A stretch of DNA of 64,000 nucleotides from Parapedobacter sp035556095 (GCF_035556095.1 NZ_DATMFT010000024.1:40083-104082); one strand, 5' to 3'. Positions 23,046 to 31,763 are shown, counted from the first letter of the stretch. A program made the numbers and translations. The notes: a model not told the origin generated them from the sequence alone.

Positions 23046-23330
23046 CTATTTTTTTATTTTTAAAATCGGTATTATAAAAGCATCATAATCGCCGACCACT
23101 TCGATATTATTATCGGAAATGACTTTTGGTTTATGATTGATAGTTGACCGTTGCATCGGGACAAACTTGTTTTCGTCAAATTCTACGAGCACTATATCAG
23201 GATAACTAGGGTTTGCCAATATAACTCCGTCGTCCTTTAATTCCATTGCCAAGATATGAGGTTCATCAACCGGCTGCCATTTTAATTTGTTAACCAGATA
23301 TTCTTTAGTTATTTTTTCTTTTGATTCCAT
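23046..23330 (-). CDS. hypothetical reverse-oriented phage accessory gene (moron candidate)
   Basis: This 94-aa acidic protein has no recognised domain (KLKWQPVDEPHILAMELKDDG, VLVEFDENKF). It is transcribed against the surrounding phage genes and is more AT-rich than they are, both typical of a moron expressed in the lysogen. The ATG at 23330 is chosen; an ATG at 23384 would run into the promoter of the opposing structural gene. Confidence 0.5.
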   Translation of the reverse strand: MESKEKITKEYLVNKLKWQPVDEPHILAMELKDDGVILANPSYPDIVLVEFDENKFVPMQRSTINHKPKVISDNNIEVVGDYDAFIIPILKIKK

Positions 23331-23351
23331 ATCCAAATATACAACTATTTC

Positions 23352-23392
23352 CCGTCCTTTCCCTTCAACACCGTTTGCTGTCACTTTGCGCT
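23352..23392 (+). promoter_or_regulatory. phage structural-gene promoter, site 1
   Basis: CCGTCCTTTC (23352-23361), 22 nt, CTTTGC and three bases precede the ATG at 23393. This gives the same 41-nt geometry as the other sites of this promoter family. The -7 region TCACTTTGC is close to the host consensus TAnnTTTGC. Confidence 0.65.
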
Positions 23393-23833
23393 ATGGCAAA
23401 GATTCATATACTACATGACGGCGACAACATTGGCTCGATTGCTCACGTGATCGAGATCGCCCACCACACTGATTTCTCATCTTTCGCGCCCATTGCTTTC
23501 AAAGCCGGCAAAGGCTGGAACCAAGTGGAAATACTTCCGGCCCAAGGCAGCTTGGAGCCTACGCGCGAGGAAACGGACAACGGTATGCGCTACACGTACC
23601 AAGGGAGGTTTCGTATACACCACCCGACAGCGGAGCTGGAGGCTACGCTGGCTGCTTACATTGGCCAGCGGTCGGTGCTGCGCATCCGCGACATGAATGG
23701 CCGCTACTGGGTGATTGGTTCGCCGGTGTGCCCGGTAACGATCGTAATGGCTGGCGATACGGGTGAGACGTATACCGGTGCTCCGCACTACCAGTATGGC
23801 TTTCGGGTGGAGCAACCGCACCCGGCGCTGTAG
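23393..23833 (+). CDS. hypothetical phage structural protein
   Basis: This 146-aa protein is rich in beta strands (WNQVEILPAQGSLEP, YTYQGRFRIHHP, YWVIGSPVCPVTIVM). It resembles small head or tail accessory proteins but matches no family I know. It is the first gene of the structural region and starts 41 nt after a phage promoter box. Its stop overlaps the next promoter box. Confidence 0.65.
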   Translation: MAKIHILHDGDNIGSIAHVIEIAHHTDFSSFAPIAFKAGKGWNQVEILPAQGSLEPTREETDNGMRYTYQGRFRIHHPTAELEATLAAYIGQRSVLRIRDMNGRYWVIGSPVCPVTIVMAGDTGETYTGAPHYQYGFRVEQPHPAL

Positions 23834-23873
23834 TGTCCTTTCGCCCGCTAAGGGCATTATTCAGTTTTGCATT
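23833..23873 (+). promoter_or_regulatory. phage structural-gene promoter, site 2 (with leader)
   Basis: GTGTCCTTTC (23833-23842), 22 nt, TTTTGC (23865-23870). This is the only site not followed by an ATG at 41 nt; the next gene starts at 23933. The intervening leader carries a strong hairpin, TTCCGGCAC with GTGCCGGAA (about 23888-23919). Confidence 0.65.
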
Positions 23874-23932
23874 CTCATAGTATTGGTTTTCCGGCACTGC
23901 CGTGGTGGTGGTGCCGGAATTAAAAGAGTTAA

Positions 23933-25054
23933 ATGAAGCGTCCATTTTTTGAAGTTGTGCAGGCGAAAGCCGGGGAAGCTGGCCGGATAAATATCTACGG
24001 GGTGATTGGTCCCTGGTGGGATGAGACGAATGCCAAAGGTTTTATCCGCGCTTTCAATGCGTTGGAAAAGGAGCATGAGCGGATAAATATCCATATCAAT
24101 GGACCAGGCGGTTCGGTATGGGAGGGTTTGCCGATTTTCAACGCTATCAAAGCGAGCAAGAAGGAAGTGCATACATATAACGACGGTATTGCCTTCAGTA
24201 TGGCTGCAATGATCTTGCTGGCGGCTAAGCCGGGCCGGGTACACGCGGCCAAAGGTTCGTTGATGATGATTCACAACGTTAGCACGTGGTCATACGGGAA
24301 CGCGCGGAAGCTCCGTAAGGATGCTGACACTATGGATAAGTATGACGATGTGCTGGGTGGTTTGATCGCAGACCGGACGGGCAAAGCCCTCGACGTGGTG
24401 CAGGCCGAATACATGGACTACGACGATCATTACTTTACGCCGGATGAAGCGAAAGCGGAGGGCTTTATCGATGTGGTGGAAGATTACGACGCTGAGGATA
24501 TGCCGGAAAATGTGAAGGAAATGAGCCCTGAGCAGGTGGCAGCTTGGTATGATGAGCGGATGGAAGAGCCATCGCAGTCTTTTATGGCTAAAGTGATGGA
24601 TCAAGTTGGCGCGATGATCGGTTTGAATAAGGATCAAAACCCGAAAAATATGTTTGGTAATAAATTTTCGAAACTCACAGCCCTGGCAAAAGTTGCTGCG
24701 GGTGATGTGACGGCGGAGCAAGTGGATGCCGTAAACACCGAAATCGCAGAGGCTGGGATTGAGGGTGTAACGCTTGCATTGGATAGTGAGCTGGCTACTG
24801 CTGAGCAAAACGCTACTGACTTGGTCGAGGCAAAGAAAAAGGTAACGGATTTGGAAGCTCGGGCGACTAAAGACAATGCAACCATTGAGGCGCTAAAGGC
24901 GGAAGTGGCAGAGCTGAAGGGTAAGCCAGCAGCTGAAACAACCACTACCAAAACGGATAAGGATGACGTGATCCCGACCGGTGAAAAAGAGGAAGAGGTG
25001 GACAATTTCCGCACTTCGGTGGATGAGGAGTATGAACAAATTTGGGGTAAGTAA
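23933..25054 (+). CDS. ClpP-like prohead protease with C-terminal scaffold domain
   Basis: The N-terminal half of this 373-aa protein is an S14-type phage head maturation protease: NGPGGSVWEGLPIF (oxyanion region, about 57-70), nucleophile Ser in IAFSMAA (S89), His in MMIHN (H114), Asp in DYDDHYFTPDEA (near 164). Residues from about 225 lack protease features and contain a long coiled coil (LVEAKKKVTDLEARATKDNATIEALKAEVAELKG). This is consistent with an assembly scaffold removed during maturation. The next gene is the major capsid protein. Confidence 0.88.
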   Translation: MKRPFFEVVQAKAGEAGRINIYGVIGPWWDETNAKGFIRAFNALEKEHERINIHINGPGGSVWEGLPIFNAIKASKKEVHTYNDGIAFSMAAMILLAAKPGRVHAAKGSLMMIHNVSTWSYGNARKLRKDADTMDKYDDVLGGLIADRTGKALDVVQAEYMDYDDHYFTPDEAKAEGFIDVVEDYDAEDMPENVKEMSPEQVAAWYDERMEEPSQSFMAKVMDQVGAMIGLNKDQNPKNMFGNKFSKLTALAKVAAGDVTAEQVDAVNTEIAEAGIEGVTLALDSELATAEQNATDLVEAKKKVTDLEARATKDNATIEALKAEVAELKGKPAAETTTTKTDKDDVIPTGEKEEEVDNFRTSVDEEYEQIWGK

Positions 25055-25094
25055 GCCCTGATTGTGATTTGCTAAATTTTTAGAACTGGATAAG

Positions 25095-26336
25095 ATGAAA
25101 AATTTTTCGAAAGGATTGGGGTTGGCGGTCGGCTTGTTGCTGACGGCTCTTTTATCGCTCTTTGTGGCGAATGCGGTGGGTAAACCTGCTTTGCTGGGGG
25201 TGCTTTTTGCTGTGTTTTTAATTGGGGGGCTGGTGCCTCGAGGGAACGCGGGTGTGCTCCGTGCAGAGGCATCGCCGGATATTTCGGCGCTGGCTGCATA
25301 TGCAGGTAAATACGCGAAGGGATTGTATAGGCGTTTTGTAACTGGCATACAGGTATTCAACGATATCACACCCATGTTTAACGTTAAAAACAAGGTGAAC
25401 CTGCATAAGCTAACCGTTAGTGGTGGCCCGATGCCGTACTCAGGTATTGAGGAGTCGAACCCTAACGACATCAAATTGAGCGGGCAGGTGCTGGAGGTTG
25501 ATGATTGGCAGCGGGATATTACGATTGAACCGAAAAAATACCGTACGATCTATCTCGCGGAAGATCGTGGCCCTGGTGAAGGCGCTACTAACACTCGGAT
25601 TCCGTACGCACAATTTACACTGGAAACGGTGGCTGATGAGAATGCCTCAGCAATCAATAACCAAACCGTTTGGAATGGTGTAGGTCGCGCGGCATTCAGC
25701 GCGTTTAATCCGGCTTCTACTTACGACGTAGGCGATTTGGTTCGCTTCAATACGGGTAAGAAAGATCACTATTTCCGTGCGTTGGACGAAACGACAGCGG
25801 GGCAGTCGCCCGCTACCCACCCAGCAAAATGGCTCAACGTGGATGTGCTGGCTATCTGTGAGGGTTTGGGGACTAAAATCCGCACGCTGCGTACAGCTGA
25901 TGCATTGGGTAAAGTGGTTACAACGGGATCGTTGGCCACTGATGCGTATTCAAAGTTCAAAGCTGTGTACCGGGGCGTTCCCGAAGTAGTGCGCGCAAAC
26001 AGGAAATGCTTTATGTATAGCTCTTTGTCTTCTTTTGAGGCGTTGCTTGATGATTTCGAGGGCGATATCTCGAAGTATACCGATAAGGATTTGAAGTTGG
26101 TCACATTGCCTACGTCCAATGGCAATTGCATCCTTAAGCCGGTAACGTGGATGAGTGGGAGCCAGCAGCTGGTTTGTACGCCGAAGGAAAATCTGATTGC
26201 TGCGACCGACTTGCTGGGCGATTACGAAAAATGGCGGCCTATCGAAAAGATGTACACGATCGACTTCGGTTTGACTGGTGTGCTGGGTTTCGGTGTGCAG
26301 GACCCGGAAGTGATTTCGACCAACGACATGAGTTAA
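25095..26336 (+). CDS. major capsid protein with hydrophobic N-terminus and CBM-like insertion
   Basis: This 413-aa protein follows the protease-scaffold gene and ends in a region typical of phage capsids (IDFGLTGVLGFGVQDPE). Two features stand out. Residues about 8-48 form two adjacent strongly hydrophobic segments, perhaps a prodomain cut off by the protease near PRGNAGVLRAE. Residues about 208-250 (TYDVGDLVRF...DHYFRALDETTAGQSP...W) resemble a carbohydrate-binding module of family 5/12 inserted in the shell protein. The capsid call rests mainly on gene order and overall character, not a specific motif. Confidence 0.75.
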   Translation: MKNFSKGLGLAVGLLLTALLSLFVANAVGKPALLGVLFAVFLIGGLVPRGNAGVLRAEASPDISALAAYAGKYAKGLYRRFVTGIQVFNDITPMFNVKNKVNLHKLTVSGGPMPYSGIEESNPNDIKLSGQVLEVDDWQRDITIEPKKYRTIYLAEDRGPGEGATNTRIPYAQFTLETVADENASAINNQTVWNGVGRAAFSAFNPASTYDVGDLVRFNTGKKDHYFRALDETTAGQSPATHPAKWLNVDVLAICEGLGTKIRTLRTADALGKVVTTGSLATDAYSKFKAVYRGVPEVVRANRKCFMYSSLSSFEALLDDFEGDISKYTDKDLKLVTLPTSNGNCILKPVTWMSGSQQLVCTPKENLIAATDLLGDYEKWRPIEKMYTIDFGLTGVLGFGVQDPEVISTNDMS

Positions 26337-26341
26337 TAAAC

Positions 26342-26369
26342 GTTGCCCGGCTTCGGCCGGGTAACTTTT
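26342..26369 (+). terminator. terminator after the capsid gene
   Basis: CCCGGC-TTCG-GCCGGG (26346-26361) with three flanking pairs is followed by TTTT. The UUCG tetraloop makes it very stable. It may reduce, not abolish, read-through, raising capsid expression over the genes beyond. Confidence 0.75.
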
Positions 26370-26393
26370 CGATACTTTTTTACTGATAAAAAG

Positions 26394-26711
26394 ATGCAAA
26401 AGTTTAAAACAATTGAAGAGGCGCAAGAAGCCTACGACAGATTGCAGGGTGTTCATACCGAATTGAAGGGAAAATACGACGCACAGGCTAAAGATTTTTC
26501 TACGGCTAAGGGTGTGGTAGAGGAGCTTACTGCGAAGCTGGAAGATGCTTCGACGGGCAAACCAGCGCAAGTCATAGCCGCCGTTGGGAAACAAAAGTAC
26601 GTGGTCAATTTCGGCGTGAACGGAAAAACCAAACAGCAAGTAGCGGAAGATGGGAAGCTGCTGCAATCATTGGTGAAGGCTGAAAGCGGTGCGCTGACGG
26701 CGATTAAATAA
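26394..26711 (+). CDS. hypothetical phage coiled-coil protein
   Basis: This 105-aa protein has a helical coiled-coil first half (IEEAQEAYDRLQGVHTELKGKYDAQAKDFSTAKGVVEELTAKLED) and a short beta part (KQKYVVNFGVNGKTKQQVAED). The ATG at 26394 lies after the capsid terminator. It may be a head accessory protein. Confidence 0.65.
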   Translation: MQKFKTIEEAQEAYDRLQGVHTELKGKYDAQAKDFSTAKGVVEELTAKLEDASTGKPAQVIAAVGKQKYVVNFGVNGKTKQQVAEDGKLLQSLVKAESGALTAIK

Positions 26712-26739
26712 TGGTTGAACGATTTTAAAACCGTAAAAC

Positions 26740-27300
26740 ATGGATTATAATAGTATAATGGATATCGCGCTTGGCTTTCAAGATGGCTTGGAAAACGCCA
26801 GCGGTATTCAGGAAAAGGCTTACTTTATCCCCAGCTCTTATATAGAGACATGGGGGAAGCCAGCTGCGGACGGCACGACCGCGGAAAGCTTGGTGACGAT
26901 CGAAAATGATCACATTTTAAAGGAGGGTAAGGCTCCCATTGCATTGGATGTGCTGACTGACAAGTCGGGCGTGAACGGTTCGATGGACGGTGAGATTTTG
27001 AGCAGTGTTTTCCAAGCTACGCTGGAAACCTTTATGCCACAATTGTCGGCAAAGAATCTTGGTAGCGCAGGTGCAATTAAGAATTACCGCGGAATCGTGT
27101 TGTTTAAACGCACCTTTGGCGGTGATTGGTTGCAAATTGGCTCGGAGGAGATTTTGGCACGTCCCATTCCTGGGGGCACGTTCGGTACCGGTGTAGGTCC
27201 TACTGGCGAGCCTGGTATTCGAATCAATTTCCAAGGCTTCAGCCATATGCCACTTTTCGTTTACAAAGGGGAATTTCCAGCCCCTGCACCCGGAGGATAG
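26740..27300 (+). CDS. phage structural protein (head decoration or tail tube candidate)
   Basis: This 186-aa protein has no diagnostic motif but a composition like virion proteins: short strands, glycine- and proline-rich C-terminus (PIPGGTFGTGVGPTGEPG, ending EFPAPAPGG). Its place after the capsid gene favours a decoration protein or tail tube protein. No other tail-tube candidate was identified in the window. Confidence 0.55.
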   Translation: MDYNSIMDIALGFQDGLENASGIQEKAYFIPSSYIETWGKPAADGTTAESLVTIENDHILKEGKAPIALDVLTDKSGVNGSMDGEILSSVFQATLETFMPQLSAKNLGSAGAIKNYRGIVLFKRTFGGDWLQIGSEEILARPIPGGTFGTGVGPTGEPGIRINFQGFSHMPLFVYKGEFPAPAPGG

Positions 27301-27303
27301 ACT

Positions 27304-27507
27304 ATGGCAGTGAAATTCTCTTTGCCAGCTGATCTTGCTGGCAGCTACGAAGTGGTAAATACCACATCGCCGATTTTGGAAAGCCGGATCGGTCGGATTG
27401 ATTTTCGCAGGCTCACAAAAGAAAAGGCAGAGGCGTTGATCAAAGCGGGTACTAGGTACTTGCGTAAGATTGAAAAGAAACCTTCCACGGCGAAGGATAA
27501 GGAATAG
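27304..27507 (+). CDS. small hypothetical phage head protein
   Basis: This 67-aa basic protein (EKAEALIKAGTRYLRKIEKKP) starts three bases after the preceding stop. Similar small proteins with 'A..LI..G..YL' occur between capsid and connector genes in Bacteroidota phages. The function is unknown. A terminator follows. Confidence 0.6.
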   Translation: MAVKFSLPADLAGSYEVVNTTSPILESRIGRIDFRRLTKEKAEALIKAGTRYLRKIEKKPSTAKDKE

Positions 27508-27535
27508 GTGTGTGCTTTTTTTGGTTAGTTTGGAG

Positions 27536-27562
27536 CCACCGCTGGGAAGCGGTGGTTTTTTT
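27536..27562 (+). terminator. intrinsic terminator at the end of the capsid block
   Basis: CCACCGCT (27536-27543), GGGA loop, AGCGGTGG (27548-27555), then TTTTTTT. It separates the capsid block from the convergent minus-strand gene. Confidence 0.88.
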
Positions 27563-27564
27563 GT

Positions 27565-28191
27565 TTAAATATGATACCACTTCAATCTAAAGTTCTCTAC
27601 GTGGGAGAATAATTCTCGAAGATTGTCATTTATATCGTCAGGCTCATTAGGGGTTGCAAAAATTTGAGCATCAAGCCCTGATACAACTTCTTTAATAGTT
27701 TGCTCGGAATGTCCACTTTCGGCTGAAAATTCGAAGTAGGATTCCCTAATAGATTTTAGCTGCTCGATATTTTTACCAGCCGTTACGGCAAATGAATAGA
27801 ACTTTACTAATGGGTTTTTTTTTCCAAATGACGACTTCAGTCTTTCACTTATATCGACTATTTCAATGTAAAAATTATCAAACCTTTTATAGTTTTTAAT
27901 TACATAATTTAATGTGTTTTTTTGCCCATTATTTTTTTCGTCTATAGCTTTCTGGAAAAATGATTCTAACTCAACTAAATGGTAATTATTGAAAGGCCCC
28001 CTAATAAATGCTATATATTCAATAACAGAACCGGCTTTTGCCTTTGCGTCTATTACTAGGTCATACTTTTTTTGTTGTTTCCACGCAAAAAGAGCGATAG
28101 CAGCAATTACCATCGTGAGAAAAGATGCAATTGTGGTAATTAATTGCAATAATAATTCACTAGATGAAGAGTCAAAGTAAAAGTTAAACAT
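27565..28191 (-). CDS. membrane-anchored accessory protein (moron candidate)
   Basis: This 208-aa protein has one N-terminal transmembrane helix (about residues 12-37, LLLQLITTIASFLTMVIAAIALFAW). A mostly helical cytoplasmic domain follows, with no known motif. The gene is AT-rich, reads against the structural genes and is bounded by a terminator and a phage promoter. This is the typical setting of a moron expressed in lysogens. Superinfection exclusion is a reasonable guess for a membrane protein here, but nothing in the sequence proves it. Confidence 0.7.
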   Translation of the reverse strand: MFNFYFDSSSSELLLQLITTIASFLTMVIAAIALFAWKQQKKYDLVIDAKAKAGSVIEYIAFIRGPFNNYHLVELESFFQKAIDEKNNGQKNTLNYVIKNYKRFDNFYIEIVDISERLKSSFGKKNPLVKFYSFAVTAGKNIEQLKSIRESYFEFSAESGHSEQTIKEVVSGLDAQIFATPNEPDDINDNLRELFSHVENFRLKWYHI

Positions 28192-28241
28192 AGATTTATA
28201 ATTAATAGCTTAAGCAAATATACAAGTTTAACATCTACCAA

Positions 28242-28282
28242 GTGTCCTTTCCCCCACACTTTCCCTTTAGGATTTTTGAGTC
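28242..28282 (+). promoter_or_regulatory. phage structural-gene promoter, site 3
   Basis: GTGTCCTTTC (28242-28251), a 21-22 nt spacer, ATTTTTG and four bases precede the ATG at 28283, again 41 nt from the box start. Confidence 0.7.
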
Positions 28283-28894
28283 ATGCAGGAAATACGCGCA
28301 TGGCTCGAAAATCAAGATTATCCCACTGGTGTCGCACTTTATGAAAAGTTCGGCACCAGTGACTTTCTAAAGCAACTTTTCGCAGGTGGATCCAGCCAGT
28401 ATACCCGAACGAAGCTTTGGGAAGAGCTGGCTAGCTTGGTGCCTGAAGATGCTACCCATCCTGATCTGCCACCAGCGGAAGCCACTACCTCAGAAATGGA
28501 TCACGAGAAAGTGATCACCAGCCCGATCTACCTGAAGCTTTGCCGCGATCGTGACCAGGTGTTTAGGCAGATCGACCGAAATATGTATTTGCTAGACACG
28601 TGCCGGTCCGACGATACGCGCTACAAAGCCGCCAAACAAATACTTCGCCTGCAGCGACGCAAGCAGGAATTTTTCGCGGAGCTGGATTACATGGAAGAGC
28701 ATGGCGCTCCCATGCCTGTAGCCCCGCCTAAAGAGCATAAGACACCGGAAATGCAGCGGTTGTACGTGCAAATCTGCAAAGCCGAAAAAAGGCTGCTACA
28801 GCCTAATTTAAGGAACCGCGAAAAAACGACGCATTTGCTGGCACGCAAGCGTGCTAGGCTCGAAGAGCTGCGTAGAGAAAGGAGTGGTCTATGA
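28283..28894 (+). CDS. hypothetical phage packaging-region protein
   Basis: This 203-aa charged helical protein includes a probable coiled coil (KAEKRLLQPNLRNREKTTHLLARKRARLEELRRE). It immediately precedes and overlaps, by four bases, the likely small terminase gene. It may assist packaging. It starts exactly 41 nt after promoter box 3. Confidence 0.65.
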   Translation: MQEIRAWLENQDYPTGVALYEKFGTSDFLKQLFAGGSSQYTRTKLWEELASLVPEDATHPDLPPAEATTSEMDHEKVITSPIYLKLCRDRDQVFRQIDRNMYLLDTCRSDDTRYKAAKQILRLQRRKQEFFAELDYMEEHGAPMPVAPPKEHKTPEMQRLYVQICKAEKRLLQPNLRNREKTTHLLARKRARLEELRRERSGL

Positions 28895-29571
28895 GTTTGA
28901 TACGGGCAAAGGACGTTGATATTGATGGTCCATTGGGCCGCATCTATAAAGCGCATTTGTCGAATAAGGTTGACCAGCTTCGGGCAACAGACAAAGCACT
29001 ACTTACCCGCATGAGGCGGGTAGACACGTTGGTACGCGAAAAGAAGCTGCACGAAGAAAAGCGATATAATTCGGGGGGGGAATCTTACGTGTTTTCATTC
29101 AAGCGTCCCTATAAAAAGCGCGAGATTGTTGAATGGCTTCAATCGGAGTTCGGGATTTCTATCCGCCAGGCATATTTGGATGTCGAGATGGCCCAGCGCT
29201 TCTTTCACAGTTTCGAAACGTCGCAGGATCGTGAGATTGCTCGTGGCATGGCCATTGAGACCGGCGAGGAAATGATGGCCCGTGCGGAAGCTGCTGGCGA
29301 CTTCCGCGCAGCTGCAGCTATTTTCAAAGAGCTCAATCAAATCAAGCAGCTGCGAACCTTCCAAATGGATTTGCTTGATCCGAGCGAGTACATTCCGACG
29401 GACCCCATACTGGTCGATGATCCGTCTAAGCTTGGCTTTCCCGCACTGGATGAGCCGGTGGAGGACATCAAGGCCCGACTGATGAAAAAGCTCAAAAAGG
29501 GATTCATTGAGACACTCGTAGAAGATGCTGAAACGGTTGATGATGAAAATGTGGAAGAGGAGGAAGTCTAA
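28891..29571 (+). CDS. putative terminase small subunit
   Basis: This 226-aa protein has a helix-turn-helix-like region (KREIVEWLQSEFGISIRQAYLDVEMAQRFF, about 70-100), a helical centre and a very acidic C-terminus (EDAETVDDENVEEEEV). It ends by overlapping the first base of the large terminase gene. Small terminases bind the packaging site and stimulate the large subunit. The call rests on the HTH and position. Confidence 0.7.
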   Translation: MSLIRAKDVDIDGPLGRIYKAHLSNKVDQLRATDKALLTRMRRVDTLVREKKLHEEKRYNSGGESYVFSFKRPYKKREIVEWLQSEFGISIRQAYLDVEMAQRFFHSFETSQDREIARGMAIETGEEMMARAEAAGDFRAAAAIFKELNQIKQLRTFQMDLLDPSEYIPTDPILVDDPSKLGFPALDEPVEDIKARLMKKLKKGFIETLVEDAETVDDENVEEEEV

Positions 29572-31202
29572 TGGCCGAAATCTATCTTAACGATCCGCAG
29601 AAACGGTCATGGTACACCCAGTGCAAGGAAGAGTACGGCGTGTGGGGGCGCGGTACCGGAAAAACGCAAGGTCCCATTGCTGACCGTACCATACGGTTCG
29701 CCAATGCGATGCCCAGGGGGGCTACCGGTATTGTGGGCACGACGTACATGCAGTTGCTGGACCGTACATTGCCACCATTACTGAAGGCGTGGGAAGATCG
29801 TGGATACCATGAAGGCATACATTTTTGGGTGCGCACACGGCCACAAGATAGGTTGCTCATCCCGAAGCCGTTGTACAAAGTTCTACACCCGGAATACTCT
29901 ATATTTTGGTGGAATGGCCACGTTTTTCATTTGATAAGCCAGGATAAGCCGGGACTCGCCAATGGTAAGACGCTCGATGCTATTGTATGCGACGAAGCTC
30001 GCTTTTTAAACCACGAGCGATACGTAGACGATATCGCGCCGATCAACCGGGGTAACCTCGACCACTTTAGCCATCTACCCTTCCACCACGCCGTGACCAT
30101 GTTTACAGACATGCCGCGCGATCCGCGTGGGCGCTGGATACTGGATAAGGTGGAGCAGATGGATACGCGTGGCATCGCGGAGATCGCGATGCTCCAATAT
30201 GAGCAAAACAAACTGTTACAAAAGCGCCTGCAAAAGAATCTAAGAAAGGGACAAATTAAGTATTTAAACCGCAGGATATCGGAGTATAACCGGGCATTGC
30301 ATGCGGCACGGTCGGAGTACCCGGTTTATTATTCCGAGGCCAGCAGCTTAGAAAACCTAGCCATCCTGGGCGAAGAGCAGATACTGCAATGGCGGCGGGA
30401 AATGATTACCCCGGTTTTCAAAGCAGCTATCCTTAACGAAAAGATATTTTTGATTGATGATGGTTTTTACCACCTGCTGGATACCGATCACCATTGCTAT
30501 AACGAGTACGACTACAGTTACATCGAGGGTCTGGGGCTACACTTACCACCGGATGCGCTATCTGATTGCCGGAAGGATGCTGATCTGATTAAAGGCAAAG
30601 CCATTGATGTGTCATTCGACTACAATAGCAAGATCAAATCATTGGTATGTGGGCAGGATACCAATCGCGCATACCGCGTATTGAAGTCGATGTTTGTTAC
30701 CCGCGAGCAAGGTAAGATACTGACGGATTTGGTGGATGAGTTTTGCGAGTACTACAAACCGCACGATTGTCACGATGTTAATTACTTCTATGATCACACC
30801 GCAAAGGTAACGGACGCTACGCGTCTCAAAACATTATCTGAGATCGTGATGGATCAGTTCCAAGCGAATGGCTGGCATGTGCGTGGTATCGACATTGGCC
30901 AGCAGCCAATGCACGAAACGCGTTACCGGATGTGGGAGGAAGTGCTGAAGGAAAAAGATCATCGTTTCCAATCGGTACGCTTCAACCGGCAAAACAATGA
31001 TAACCTAATCACGGCCATGCAGGCATGCGGTACCAGACAGGGGCGCAATGGCGTGGAGAAAGATAAGCGCCCCGAACAAAACAGCAAGGTAAAGCCCGAA
31101 GATGCACCGCACCTAACCGACGCGCTTGACACCCTCTACATTGGCAAGTTCCAATTTGATTATGGCTATGACCTACCAGTTACCGATCTGCTGATAGCTT
31201 AG
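29571..31202 (+). CDS. terL: terminase large subunit
   Basis: This 543-aa protein is the packaging motor and headful/site nuclease. Walker A is WGRGTGKT (about 25-32) and Walker B AIVCDEAR (about 137-144). The C-terminal RNase H-like nuclease region begins with IDVSFDYNSKIKSLVCGQD (first catalytic Asp), continues with VNYFYDHTAK and ends with a late DAPHLTDALDTL. It overlaps the small terminase gene by one base. Confidence 0.92.
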   Translation: MAEIYLNDPQKRSWYTQCKEEYGVWGRGTGKTQGPIADRTIRFANAMPRGATGIVGTTYMQLLDRTLPPLLKAWEDRGYHEGIHFWVRTRPQDRLLIPKPLYKVLHPEYSIFWWNGHVFHLISQDKPGLANGKTLDAIVCDEARFLNHERYVDDIAPINRGNLDHFSHLPFHHAVTMFTDMPRDPRGRWILDKVEQMDTRGIAEIAMLQYEQNKLLQKRLQKNLRKGQIKYLNRRISEYNRALHAARSEYPVYYSEASSLENLAILGEEQILQWRREMITPVFKAAILNEKIFLIDDGFYHLLDTDHHCYNEYDYSYIEGLGLHLPPDALSDCRKDADLIKGKAIDVSFDYNSKIKSLVCGQDTNRAYRVLKSMFVTREQGKILTDLVDEFCEYYKPHDCHDVNYFYDHTAKVTDATRLKTLSEIVMDQFQANGWHVRGIDIGQQPMHETRYRMWEEVLKEKDHRFQSVRFNRQNNDNLITAMQACGTRQGRNGVEKDKRPEQNSKVKPEDAPHLTDALDTLYIGKFQFDYGYDLPVTDLLIA

Positions 31203-31457
31203 GAACGCGAAGAGCGGGGAGCGCCCCACCCCCACCCCCCTATTCATATATCGTCAAAAGTGCACGGAAAGCTTTCCCTTTCGGATAGGGCGTGGCGGGG
31301 TCAACTGTGTGTCACTGCGCTAAAAATTTTCAGTTTTCACGGGTAAGGTTTTGGCCATGAAACTTTTGCCTCAAAAAATCGTGCACAAATGTGCGTCGCT
31401 GGACTTTCCCTGTTTCGTGTCCTTTCGTCCGTGCGCGCGAGGGGGGACTTTTGGGGC
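31203..31457. other. intergenic region with phage promoter
   Basis: These 255 bases between terminase and the next gene hold promoter site 4. A further CTTTCCCTTT element lies near 31272. No convincing gene is present; a 38-codon frame at 31357 is discounted. Confidence 0.5.
31417..31457 (+). promoter_or_regulatory. phage structural-gene promoter, site 4
   Basis: GTGTCCTTTC (31417-31426), 22 nt, TTTTGG and three bases precede the ATG at 31458, exactly 41 nt. Confidence 0.75.
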
Positions 31458-31763
31458 ATGGAGATCATTAAGGTGAAAGATATGCTCAATACGATGGCCA
31501 TGCGTGGCGCGGATGGTGAGCTGATTCCTTTCTCGATCACGTTCGTGACCTGCGACGAAAAGCTGGGGACTGGTGGTAAGAAAATTACGCTCGATCGCGC
31601 AGTACTGCTTGGCGGTCCCAGTTCGAAAAACAAGCGCGGTAGTCGTGATCCGCAGCACTACGGAAATTATACCAGGAACATCCGGCATGCAGACAGCGAC
31701 CGGATTATAAAGATTCACGCGTTGCTGGTAACGCGATTCAACGGAATGAGGGTAGCACAATAA
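31458..31763 (+). CDS. hypothetical phage protein before portal
   Basis: This 101-aa protein has a beta-rich first half (ELIPFSITFVTCDE) and a basic second half (SSKNKRGSRDPQHYGNYTRNIRHADS). I know no family. The ATG at 31458 is fixed by the 41-nt promoter geometry and overlaps the portal start by one base at its stop. A connector accessory role is plausible. Confidence 0.65.
   Translation: MEIIKVKDMLNTMAMRGADGELIPFSITFVTCDEKLGTGGKKITLDRAVLLGGPSSKNKRGSRDPQHYGNYTRNIRHADSDRIIKIHALLVTRFNGMRVAQ

Noticed and set aside
31357..31476. 38-codon frame starting MKLLPQK
   Set aside because: It runs through promoter site 4 and past the better-supported start at 31458.
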